From Acidimicrobiia bacterium (GTDB taxonomy: Bacteria; Actinomycetota; Acidimicrobiia; IMCC26256; JAENVU01), in contig JAENVU010000423.1 of assembly GCA_016650415.1 (NCBI GenBank), positions 1 through 12,441 on the forward strand: DNA of 12,441 bases, given 5' to 3'. The notes beneath the pieces are model-generated. The model worked only from the letters and a program-made list of their open reading frames with translations, made no database searches and was not told the DNA's origin. Below are positions 7,067-12,441 of this stretch, in pieces. Each line of letters starts with the position of its first letter. The stretch's first letter is position 1. Made by a program: the position numbers and the translations under genes.

Positions 7067-8463
7067 CGGGTGCAGGCCTCCGGGATGGTGTCGACGCCGA
7101 GCGTCGCGACTTGGCAGTAGGTCTTCGTGGTGACGAGCCACTTCCCGCCGACCCGTTTCGCCTGGCCCGGAAGGGCGTCGAGGACGACGTTGCCGTCGAG
7201 CAGGATCGAGAAGGTCACGTCGACGGTGTTCGTGCCCGCCCCCTCGAACGAGTCGATCCGCACCGACGTCTGGTCGGCCAGGGGTCCGACCTGTTGCTTG
7301 CGGGCGATGAACGAATCGCGCAGCGCCGCCGCATGCTCGAGGGTCGACAGCTGCGCGTCGGCGTCGGGATTCGGGGCGAAGAGGTTGGTGAACGCCGCGG
7401 TGACCGCGATCTTGACCGGTTGCGTGATGGTCTCACCGGGCGGTCGAGTCGTCGACGCGGTACCCGCGGGCCGAACCCGCGCGCTTCGGTCCGCGGCGGT
7501 CGACCGGCACCGGACGGTCGCCTCGACCCCGCTGTGGTCGGCCGGGAAGACCAGACCGTCGCTCGACGTTGGTCCGCCCGCGGCCGCGAACACGCCGGTC
7601 GGTCCGACGATCCGGCACCGACTCAGCGGTCGCAGAAAGATGTAGTCGATGCGCTCGGTCTGTCGGCTCCGGGCGTCGGTCATGTCGGCGAGTGAGTCGT
7701 CGATCCGGCCGCTGGTGCACTCGGTCCCGGTCGCGGGATTGCACTCCGGGTTCCCGGCCGCGAGATGAGTGTCGACCAGGCCGGCTTCCGTGAGTGCGGC
7801 GATGGTGGGTTCGCCGGGCTTGGCGTTGAGATCCCCCATGACGATGGTGAGCGTGCGCGACGACGGTGGATCCTCCCGGAGCGTGTTCACGATCTGGCGC
7901 GCTTGACACGTGTTGACGGAATCGGCCGTGGTGCATGGTTGTGCACACGTCACGGTGTCGCACGGGCGGTCGTCACTTCCGCTCGCGAGATGGGTGGCGA
8001 TGATCTCGACGGGCCCGGCGTCCGAACCGAGTGAGACCCGGTACGCGGTCCGGAGGGGTCCGGCCAGGCGGAGGCGTTCACTGAACCCGACGCGCAGCGT
8101 CGTCAGGAGCAGTTCGCGGTCCTGGCTCGGGTCGCCGTCGTAGACCGTGTGGTACCTGCAGGGACCGGGGAGGTGCGTGCGGAGCGCTCGTTCGGTCGTC
8201 GAGTTGGCTTCCTCGATCGCCACGATCTCGGGGCAGTGCGCTCGCTCGAGCTGGCGGACGAACAGCGCGGCCCGCCCGGCGAGGTCACAGCGGTCGCTCG
8301 CCGCCGGACAAGCAGTGCCGTGCAGCAGGTTCTGATTCACGACTCGAATCGTCGCGGTGGTGGTTCCGGTGCTCTTCGTCCCGTTCGCATCGCCGCCGGA
8401 ACCGCTGCTGCACCCGAGCGTGGTGAACAGCAGGGTCGCGAGCAGCACCCCCGCGCGTCGCAT
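7063..8463 (-). CDS. Exported endonuclease/exonuclease/phosphatase-fold protein with Mtb12-like C-terminal domain
   Basis: A 466-residue protein. Residues 1-17 form a signal sequence ending in FTTLGC-SSGSGG, so Cys18 may be lipidated; the lipobox is imperfect (Thr at -3). Residues 39-320 are an EEP (exonuclease III/DNase I-like) domain with every expected motif: VVNQNLLHG (41-49, metal-binding Asn45), VAIEEAN (81-87, metal-binding Glu), THLAS (157-161), GDLNAKP (210-216), RIDYIF (271-276) and PADHSGVEA (307-315). A Ser/Thr/Pro-rich linker follows. Residues about 347-464 resemble the C-terminal domain of mycobacterial Mtb12/low-molecular-weight antigen: VKIAVTAAFTNLF at the start, VDVTFSILLDGN, then GGKWLVTTKTYC and a final Cys pair (C450, C464) that could form a disulfide. 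Many further Cys in 160-250 suit an extracytoplasmic enzyme. The substrate may be nucleic acid or a phosphoester. A GTG at 8472 is an alternative start. Confidence 0.85.
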   Translation of the reverse strand: MRRAGVLLATLLFTTLGCSSGSGGDANGTKSTGTTTATIRVVNQNLLHGTACPAASDRCDLAGRAALFVRQLERAHCPEIVAIEEANSTTERALRTHLPGPCRYHTVYDGDPSQDRELLLTTLRVGFSERLRLAGPLRTAYRVSLGSDAGPVEIIATHLASGSDDRPCDTVTCAQPCTTADSVNTCQARQIVNTLREDPPSSRTLTIVMGDLNAKPGEPTIAALTEAGLVDTHLAAGNPECNPATGTECTSGRIDDSLADMTDARSRQTERIDYIFLRPLSRCRIVGPTGVFAAAGGPTSSDGLVFPADHSGVEATVRCRSTAADRSARVRPAGTASTTRPPGETITQPVKIAVTAAFTNLFAPNPDADAQLSTLEHAAALRDSFIARKQQVGPLADQTSVRIDSFEGAGTNTVDVTFSILLDGNVVLDALPGQAKRVGGKWLVTTKTYCQVATLGVDTIPEACTR

Positions 8464-8470
8464 GGCCGGC

Positions 8471-8476
8471 ACGGTA
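8471..8476 (-). promoter_or_regulatory. -10 box for the exported EEP-domain gene
   Basis: On the minus strand TACCGT ends seven bases before ATG 8463, with no Shine-Dalgarno sequence, as expected for a leaderless transcript. If transcription starts at the ATG, the GTG at 8472 cannot be used. Confidence 0.4.
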
Positions 8477-8507
8477 CACGGGGAACCCGCGTCGCGATCG
8501 TGGGGCT

Positions 8508-8513
8508 TAGAGT
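8508..8513 (+). promoter_or_regulatory. -10 box for the selenoprotein gene
   Basis: TAGAGT ends six bases before ATG 8520, the spacing of a leaderless promoter. No Shine-Dalgarno sequence lies upstream of the ATG. The 56-base divergent gap (8464-8519) thus seems to hold two back-to-back promoters. No clear -35 box is visible. Confidence 0.45.
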
Positions 8514-8519
8514 GCCGGT

Positions 8520-9569
8520 ATGGCTTCCATTACCTCTCTCGACGCCGAGCATGGCGCGCGTTCGGCCCCCGGGACCGTGGCCGACGGTCGGGTCCTCGTG
8601 GACCCGGCATCGCTCCCGAGCCTGACCGGCTGGACGCTCAAGGCCGAGGGGCTCTGTCGGGGCGACGTGTGCGTTCCCGTTCGTGACCCGGACCTCACGG
8701 TCGGGGCGTCGATCGATCTCGCCCGCGTTGCCGCCGCGCTGGGTCGGCCCGCGGTGGTGGACGCCGACCAGGCGGTCGTCGCGATGGGTGAACCGTCCGC
8801 GGCGCGACGCGGTCCGATCGAAGCGGGCATCGCGTCCGACTTCACCTTGCCCCAACTCGACGGCGGGTCGTTCACGTTCTCGTCGCTGGGCCGCACCAAG
8901 AAGTTGTTGCTCGCATGGTCGTCCTGGTGAGGCTGTCGCTACGACCTGCCGGTCTGGCAGCGTCTCAGTGAAGAGCTCGGACCCGAGGGTCTGAACATCG
9001 TCGGCGTGTCGTTCGACGACAGCGTCGCGGCGGCCCAGGAATGGGCCAATGCTGCCGATCCGACGCCGACGTTCCCCATGCTCTTGGACCGCGAACTCCT
9101 CCTCGGTGAGCTGTACGGCATCTACAACGTTCCGACGGTGATCTGGATCGACGAGGACGACCGGATCGCGCGCCCGCCGGTGATCGCGCCGGGCGACGAC
9201 ATGTTCCGCGACTTCACGAATATCGACTCGTCGGTGCACCACGAGCAGCTGCGGGCCTGGGTCCGGACCGGTGCGCTGCCTCCGCCGACGGGCCGTGAGC
9301 AGATCATGCTCCCCACCGACGACGAGCAGTTGGCCCGGCTGGAACGCCGGGTCGGCGCGCATCTCTGCCGCACCGGTCAGGAGCAGGCGGCCGAAGCCCA
9401 CTTCCTGCGCGCCGCCGAGCTCGCACCGATGGACTGGACGATCCGCCGCGGCACATTGCCACTCCGAGGCGACGATCCGTTCGGTGAGAAGTTCTTCGCC
9501 TTCATGGGGGAGTGGTCCGAGGCCGGACAGCCGGGCTACGGCTCGGCCGATCCCGACGCACCGAGCTGA
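8520..9569 (+). CDS. Thioredoxin-fold selenoprotein (TGA 8928-8930 read as selenocysteine)
   Basis: Read through one in-frame TGA, this is a 349-residue protein. Residues 1-105 form an N-terminal region with a Cys pair (C46, C51 in GLCRGDVCVPV). Residues 106-250 are an AhpC/TlpA-like thioredoxin fold: FTLPQLDGGSFTFSSL (108-123), strand KKLLLAWSSW (127-136), then U137-G138-C139-R140-YDLPVWQRL as the first helix. LNIVGVSFDD (158-167) and YNVPTVIWIDEDDRI (202-216), with the expected cis-proline Pro205, complete it. Residues 265-300 look like a TPR-type helical pair. Thioredoxin folds carry the reactive Cys exactly where the TGA stands. The downstream half has no fold of its own, since it lacks beta-1 and the active site. 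A SECIS hairpin starts 12 bases after the TGA. The likely role is a cytoplasmic thiol/peroxide redox reaction with a U-x-C centre; there is no signal peptide. Partner and substrate are unknown. The histidine phosphatase gene follows after 12 bases. Confidence 0.9.
8928..8930 (+). other. Recoded UGA codon (selenocysteine 137)
   Basis: The TGA differs by one base from the Cys codons TGC/TGT and is the only in-frame stop between 8520 and 9567. It sits between Trp136 and Gly138 of a redox motif. The gene's true stop is TGA 9567-9569, which has no comparable hairpin in the same position relative to it that I can see. Confidence 0.88.
8943..8964 (+). promoter_or_regulatory. Bacterial SECIS element
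   Basis: CTGCC (8946-8950) pairs with GGCAG (8956-8960) around the five-base loop GGTCT (8951-8955). GAC (8943-8945)/GTC (8962-8964) extends the stem past one unpaired C (8961). The loop begins 20 bases after the TGA. Bacterial SECIS elements need a G in the first two loop positions and a loop roughly 16-37 bases from the UGA. The E. coli fdhF element bound by SelB has the same GGUCU sequence in its apical loop at almost the same distance (18 bases by my count). SelB would bind here to deliver Sec-tRNA. The element lies within the coding sequence (DLPVWQRL), so its bases are constrained by both roles. Confidence 0.88.
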
Positions 9570-9581
9570 CCGAGGCTGATC

Positions 9582-10133
9582 GTGCCGCGTCTCGTCCTGG
9601 TCCGCCACGGCCGGCCCGATGGCACCTGGGGTCGCGATCCCGATCCCGGTCTCGACGCAACCGGGCGGCAGCAAGCGAGCGCCGTCGCGACCGTGCTGTC
9701 GGGTCTCGGCCCGCTGCCGATCGTGGTCTCACCGCTGCGGCGGACGCGCGAGACGGCCACGCCCTTGGCCGAGCGGTGGGGGATTGCCCCCGTCGTCGAA
9801 CCCGGGATCGGCGAGTTGGTCGCGCCGGCCGATCCGGTCCCGGATCACGCGACCTGGCTGCACACGGTGATGAGCGGCCGGGGCGCCGATGCCCCCGACG
9901 TCATCGAGCCGTTCCGAAACCGGGTGCTTGGGGCGATTCGGGCAATCAGTGCCGACAGTGTGGTGGTGACCCACTTTCTCGCCATCAACGTCGTGGTCGG
10001 TGCCGCCGAAGGGGACGACCGGGTGGTGCTGTTCGCTCCGGCGCACTGTTCGCGCACGGTGGTCGATGTGGTCGACGGCAGGGTGAGCGTCGTCGAACTC
10101 GGACAGCAGGGGAGCGGGTCGGCCCGAATCTGA
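9582..10133 (+). CDS. Histidine phosphatase (phosphoglycerate mutase-like) family protein
   Basis: A 183-residue protein starting at GTG 9582 with CGAGG (9571-9575) six bases upstream. VLVRHGRPDG (5-14) holds the phospho-acceptor His9 with Arg8. SPLRRTRETA (50-59) supplies the second Arg, Glu78 (GELV) is the likely acid/base, and VVTHFLAIN (128-136) holds the second catalytic His131. All four elements of the branch are present, so it should be an active phosphatase or mutase; the substrate cannot be told from sequence. It is at the short end for the family and has no signal peptide. It starts 12 bases after the selenoprotein stop and is probably its operon partner. Confidence 0.9.
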   Translation: MPRLVLVRHGRPDGTWGRDPDPGLDATGRQQASAVATVLSGLGPLPIVVSPLRRTRETATPLAERWGIAPVVEPGIGELVAPADPVPDHATWLHTVMSGRGADAPDVIEPFRNRVLGAIRAISADSVVVTHFLAINVVVGAAEGDDRVVLFAPAHCSRTVVDVVDGRVSVVELGQQGSGSARI

Positions 10134-10146
10134 CGGCAGTCCGTCA
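10131..10146 (+). terminator. Small stem-loop at the stop of the histidine phosphatase gene
   Basis: TGACGG (10131-10136) and CCGTCA (10141-10146) form a perfect 6-bp stem with tetraloop CAGT, and the stop codon is the first three bases. There is no T-run, so terminator function is uncertain. Confidence 0.4.
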
Positions 10147-10165
10147 TCGTTCGCGACCGCGGTGC

Positions 10166-10202
10166 TACGGTCCGCGGCGCAGTTGACCGACCAACCAGGG
10201 GG
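10166..10202 (+). promoter_or_regulatory. -10 candidate and ribosome binding site of the PuuD-like gene
   Basis: TACGGT (10166-10171) is a possible -10 box, which would give a leader of about 30 bases. AGGGGG (10197-10202) lies six bases before ATG 10209 and is a good Shine-Dalgarno sequence. The ribosome site supports the start; the -10 assignment is weak. Confidence 0.45.
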
Positions 10203-10208
10203 CCAGGC

Positions 10209-10955
10209 ATGCTCGGTGCCGCACTCGACATCTTTTCCAAGCAGGGTTTCGAATACCTGTCGCGCTGGGGTCACGTGGTGGTCGGCATCACGTGGATCGG
10301 CTTGCTCTACTACTTCAACTTCGTGCAGGTGCCGGCGTTCGGCGAGATGGAGGCCGCGGCCCGGAACAACGCGGTCGACAAGCTCGCGAGCCGCGCGCTG
10401 TGGTGGTTCCGCTGGGCCGCCGCCGCGACGTTCGTCACCGGGCTGATGATCCTCGGGTTCCAGGAAAACCTCAACAAGATGAGTTACTTCAAGACCGGTT
10501 CCGGAATCGCGATCGCCACCGGCATGCTGTTCGGTATCACGATGTTCCTCAACGTCTGGGGTGTCATCTGGCGGGCCCAGAAAGTCGTCATCGACAATGC
10601 CCGCAACGTGCAGGCCGGTGGTGAGGCCAACCCGGCCGCCGCCGAGCTCGGACGGAAAGCCCTGCTGGCGTCCCGCCAGAACACGATCTTCTCGCTGCCG
10701 TTGCTCATCTTCATGGTGGGCACGAGCCACTTCCCGTACAACGGACTCGACCTCACCGGTGGCAAGCGCGGGCTCTACTGGGCGATCACGCTGATCGTGT
10801 TCGCGTTCTTCGAGCTGAACGCCCTGGGCATCATCGGCGGGTTCAAGCCCGGTGGCACCAACCTCATGTACGACACGCACAAGAACACGATCTACACGGG
10901 TCTCGCGTACTCGGTACTGATGTTGATCGTGTTCGCAGTCGTCTTCGCGGTCTGA
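10209..10955 (+). CDS. PuuD-like urate oxidase N-terminal-domain membrane protein, without cytochrome c domain
   Basis: A 248-residue integral membrane protein. It opens with LSRWGHVVVGITWIGLLYYFNF (in two parts, 17-27 and 28-38), the recognisable start of the urate oxidase N-terminal/PuuD membrane domain (DUF989 type). Hydrophobic segments lie at about 19-38, 65-83, 99-121, 158-172, 189-210 and 230-247. Conserved-looking polar residues inside them include His22, Trp29 and His174 (GTSHFP). In proteobacterial PuuD this domain is followed by a cytochrome c domain and the protein hydroxylates urate. Here the chain ends after the last segment and no CxxCH occurs, so urate oxidation would need a separate electron acceptor, or the function differs. 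No purine-degradation genes are nearby. It converges on the acyl-CoA dehydrogenase gene with a 13-base gap. Confidence 0.85.
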   Translation: MLGAALDIFSKQGFEYLSRWGHVVVGITWIGLLYYFNFVQVPAFGEMEAAARNNAVDKLASRALWWFRWAAAATFVTGLMILGFQENLNKMSYFKTGSGIAIATGMLFGITMFLNVWGVIWRAQKVVIDNARNVQAGGEANPAAAELGRKALLASRQNTIFSLPLLIFMVGTSHFPYNGLDLTGGKRGLYWAITLIVFAFFELNALGIIGGFKPGGTNLMYDTHKNTIYTGLAYSVLMLIVFAVVFAV

Positions 10956-10968
10956 TCCGCCGCCGCGC

Positions 10969-12114
10969 TCACACACCGATGAGTGTGGCCACATCCTGTC
11001 GATGCTGGTTCGCGTTGCCGTAGAGCAAGGCGTCTGACTCGATGCGGCGCACGTACAGGTGTACGTCGGATTCCCACGTGTAGCCGATCCCACCGTGGAC
11101 CTGGATCGCTTCCTTGGCGATTCGGGCCACCGCATCGCCGGCCGCGGCCTTGGCCATCGCGGTCGCCAGCGCCCGGCGGTCGTCGTCCTCGGCGATCGTC
11201 AGTGCGGCGTAGTAGCTCAGCGAACGGGCTCGTTCGAGCAGGATCAGCATGTCGGCGAACTTGTGCTTGATCGCCTGGAACGAGCCGATCGGGACACCGA
11301 ACTGCTCCCGTTGTTTCACGTACTCCAGCGACACGTCGAAGGCCTGCTGGGCGGCGCCGACCGCGTCGAGCGCCAGGCCGACGGTGGCCACGTGATTGGC
11401 GCGCCGGATTCCGGCGGCGGTCGCCGGAATCGGAGTGCCGAGCATGCGGTCGGTGGTCACCGCGACCTGATCGAGATGAACGGTTGCGAGCACCCGGCTC
11501 GGATCGGCCCCATCGATCGGTTCGACCCGGATGGCGTCCACCGGCACGATGAACGCGCCGATTCCGTCGTCGTTGGTGGTTCCCATCTCGCGAGCGACCA
11601 CGACGATCTCCCCGCCGGCAGTCGGTTCGACGACGAAGTGCTTGGTGCCGGAGAGTTCCCAGCCGTGCGCGGTCGGGGTCGCGTCGACGGTGGTCGCGGC
11701 CGGATCGATGGAGCCGGACGCCTCGGCGATGGCCACGGTGCCCCAGCCCGTGCCCGCCGCGATGGGTCCGAGCCACGTCTCCTGGTCATCGACCGATCCC
11801 AACTCGGTGACCATCGGGACGAACTGGGTGAGGGTCGCGAAGAGTGGACCCGGGGTCAGCGCGCGACCGAGCTCTTCGGTCACGAGCGCGAGTTCGATCG
11901 GGCCGAAGCCGAGTCCACCGGCTGCCTCGGGGACGGTCAGGGCCGGCCAGCCCAGCGCGACCATCTGCTCGATCAACCGAGTGGGTTCGCTCGCGCCGCC
12001 ACCGAACCGGGTGTCGACGATGTCGCGCACCAGGCTGATCGGGCACTCGGCCGCCAGCACCGACCGGACGCTGTCGCGTAGGTCTTCGTGTTCGGGGTCG
12101 AAATCCAGCTCCAT
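10969..12114 (-). CDS. Acyl-CoA dehydrogenase-like subunit
   Basis: A 381-residue acyl-CoA dehydrogenase superfamily member. The N-terminal helical domain includes ALGWPALTVPEAAGGLGFGP (53-72) and VTEELGRALTPGPLFAT (78-94). The C-terminal domain has KQREQFGVPIGSFQAIKHKF (267-286) and QVHGGIGYTWESDVHLYVRR (338-357), the flavin and ADP contact regions. The usual middle signature (TEPxxGSD) is reduced to AIAEASGSID (128-137), and the C-terminal YEGT glutamate is replaced by LLYGNANQHR (363-372). Such degenerate subunits are known from actinobacterial heterotetrameric enzymes for steroid side-chain and branched acyl-CoA oxidation, where one subunit type lacks the base. I infer a partner gene outside this window. 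It lies 12 bases downstream of the acyl-CoA ligase. A weak ribosome site, AAGG, overlaps that gene's stop and lies about 10 bases before ATG 12114. Confidence 0.9.
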   Translation of the reverse strand: MELDFDPEHEDLRDSVRSVLAAECPISLVRDIVDTRFGGGASEPTRLIEQMVALGWPALTVPEAAGGLGFGPIELALVTEELGRALTPGPLFATLTQFVPMVTELGSVDDQETWLGPIAAGTGWGTVAIAEASGSIDPAATTVDATPTAHGWELSGTKHFVVEPTAGGEIVVVAREMGTTNDDGIGAFIVPVDAIRVEPIDGADPSRVLATVHLDQVAVTTDRMLGTPIPATAAGIRRANHVATVGLALDAVGAAQQAFDVSLEYVKQREQFGVPIGSFQAIKHKFADMLILLERARSLSYYAALTIAEDDDRRALATAMAKAAAGDAVARIAKEAIQVHGGIGYTWESDVHLYVRRIESDALLYGNANQHRQDVATLIGV

Positions 12115-12126
12115 CGGGGCGGGACC

Positions 12127-12441
12127 TTATCGCTCGGCGGTCGTGAGGTCGGCGGTCTCGACCATGCTCCGCAGCGCCGACCGGTCGATCTTGTCGCCGG
12201 CCGTGAGCGGGAGCGCGTCGACGGCGAGGGTGGCTTCGGGGAGCTTGTACCGGGCGAGCCGGTCGGCGGCGAAGCTCCGGAGTTCGTCGAGCGAGGGTGG
12301 GCGATCAGGGTCCCGTGCGACCATCACGGCCACGCCGACTTCGCCCATGACCGGGTCCGAAGCGGGCACGATCGCCAGCGCTTCGATGGCCGGGTGGTCG
12401 GTGAGGACCGCCTCGACCTCGACCGGGTACACGTTGTACCC
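12127..12441 (-). CDS. Acyl-CoA synthetase/AMP-dependent ligase, C-terminal end (partial)
   Basis: The last 104 residues of an ANL-superfamily ligase; the rest lies beyond the right edge of the window. The visible part begins with GYNVYPVEVEAVL, the hinge that opens the mobile C-terminal domain. It continues with HPAIEALAIVPASDPVMGEV, RSFAADRLARYKLPE, and ends with PLTAGDKIDRSALR. The Lys in GDKIDR is the position of the catalytic lysine used for adenylation. The enzyme would activate a carboxylic acid to its CoA thioester. With the acyl-CoA dehydrogenase-like subunit directly after it, it suggests activation and then oxidation of the same substrate. An internal ATG/GTG near 12432 is not the true start. 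Confidence 0.92.
   Translation of the reverse strand, partial: GYNVYPVEVEAVLTDHPAIEALAIVPASDPVMGEVGVAVMVARDPDRPPSLDELRSFAADRLARYKLPEATLAVDALPLTAGDKIDRSALRSMVETADLTTAER

Noticed and set aside
8520..8930. A separate 136-residue protein ending at TGA 8928, with a second gene from about 9006
   Set aside because: The reading frame, codon usage and thioredoxin fold continue through the TGA, and 8931-9005 codes for the active-site helix. A SECIS hairpin follows at the right distance.
8928..8930. Nonsense mutation, pseudogene or sequencing error
   Set aside because: There is only one stop, exactly at the redox Cys position, with a fdhF-like SECIS loop; the rest of the gene is intact. A read error cannot be excluded from one sequence but does not explain the hairpin.
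8337..9674. Long minus-strand frame of 445 codons opposite the selenoprotein
   Set aside because: It has low-complexity Arg-rich composition and no motifs, and it runs through two real genes on different strands.
10209..10955. Antitermination protein NusG, a label sometimes given to this family
   Set aside because: The protein is a multi-span membrane protein with no NGN or KOW domain.
9729..11135. Minus-strand frame of 468 codons across the phosphatase and PuuD-like genes
   Set aside because: It is an antisense shadow rich in Asp, Arg and His, and conflicts with well-supported plus-strand genes.

Overview
The window is gene-dense, high-GC bacterial chromosome with tRNA-Cys, several actinobacterial-type families (two acyl-CoA dehydrogenases, an acyl-CoA ligase end, an Mtb12-like secreted domain, a PuuD-like membrane protein), GTG starts and apparently leaderless promoters. 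I infer an actinomycete, perhaps of the Acidimicrobiia/Ilumatobacter kind; the class-level guess is weak. I see no insertion sequence, phage gene, integrase or CRISPR array, and no gene-free stretch above 120 bases.

Layout. Positions 15-89 hold tRNA-Cys(GCA) followed by a hairpin, then a secreted parallel beta-helix protein (188-1168, +). It meets, stop to stop with no gap, a minus-strand pair: acyl-CoA dehydrogenase (3024 to 1837) and an overlapping AlkD-type DNA glycosylase (1861 to 1169). From the same divergent promoter region, which carries a palindrome, a membrane-anchored protein related to the large subunit of N,N-dimethylformamidase runs right (3105-4745). A 110-base convergent spacer full of inverted and direct repeats separates it from a second minus-strand pair: an exported endonuclease/exonuclease/phosphatase-fold protein with an Mtb12-like C-terminal domain (8463 to 7063), whose stop overlaps (ATGA) the start of a cytoplasmic molybdopterin oxidoreductase (7066 to 4856).

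The main result lies at 8520-9569. A conventional gene finder would split this stretch at an in-frame TGA (8928-8930) into a 136-residue protein and a second one starting near 9006. Read through, it is one 349-residue thioredoxin-fold protein. The TGA falls on the redox-active cysteine position at the end of strand beta-1 (W-U-G-C-R), and 20 bases after it comes a stem CTGCC/GGCAG with loop GGTCT. That loop and its spacing are nearly those of the E. coli fdhF SECIS element. I call it a selenoprotein. It is followed 12 bases later by a histidine-phosphatase-family gene (9582-10133), probably in the same operon.

The right end has a PuuD-like membrane protein without the cytochrome c domain (10209-10955, +). 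It converges on a fatty-acid or steroid catabolism operon on the minus strand: an acyl-CoA ligase, cut by the window edge (12441 to 12127), then an acyl-CoA dehydrogenase-like subunit lacking the usual active-site signatures (12114 to 10969).

Starts fall into two classes. The beta-helix, histidine phosphatase and PuuD genes have Shine-Dalgarno sequences. The genes at 3024(-), 3105(+), 8463(-) and 8520(+) lack one but each has a TANNNT -10 box ending 6-8 bases before the start codon, which suggests leaderless mRNAs.
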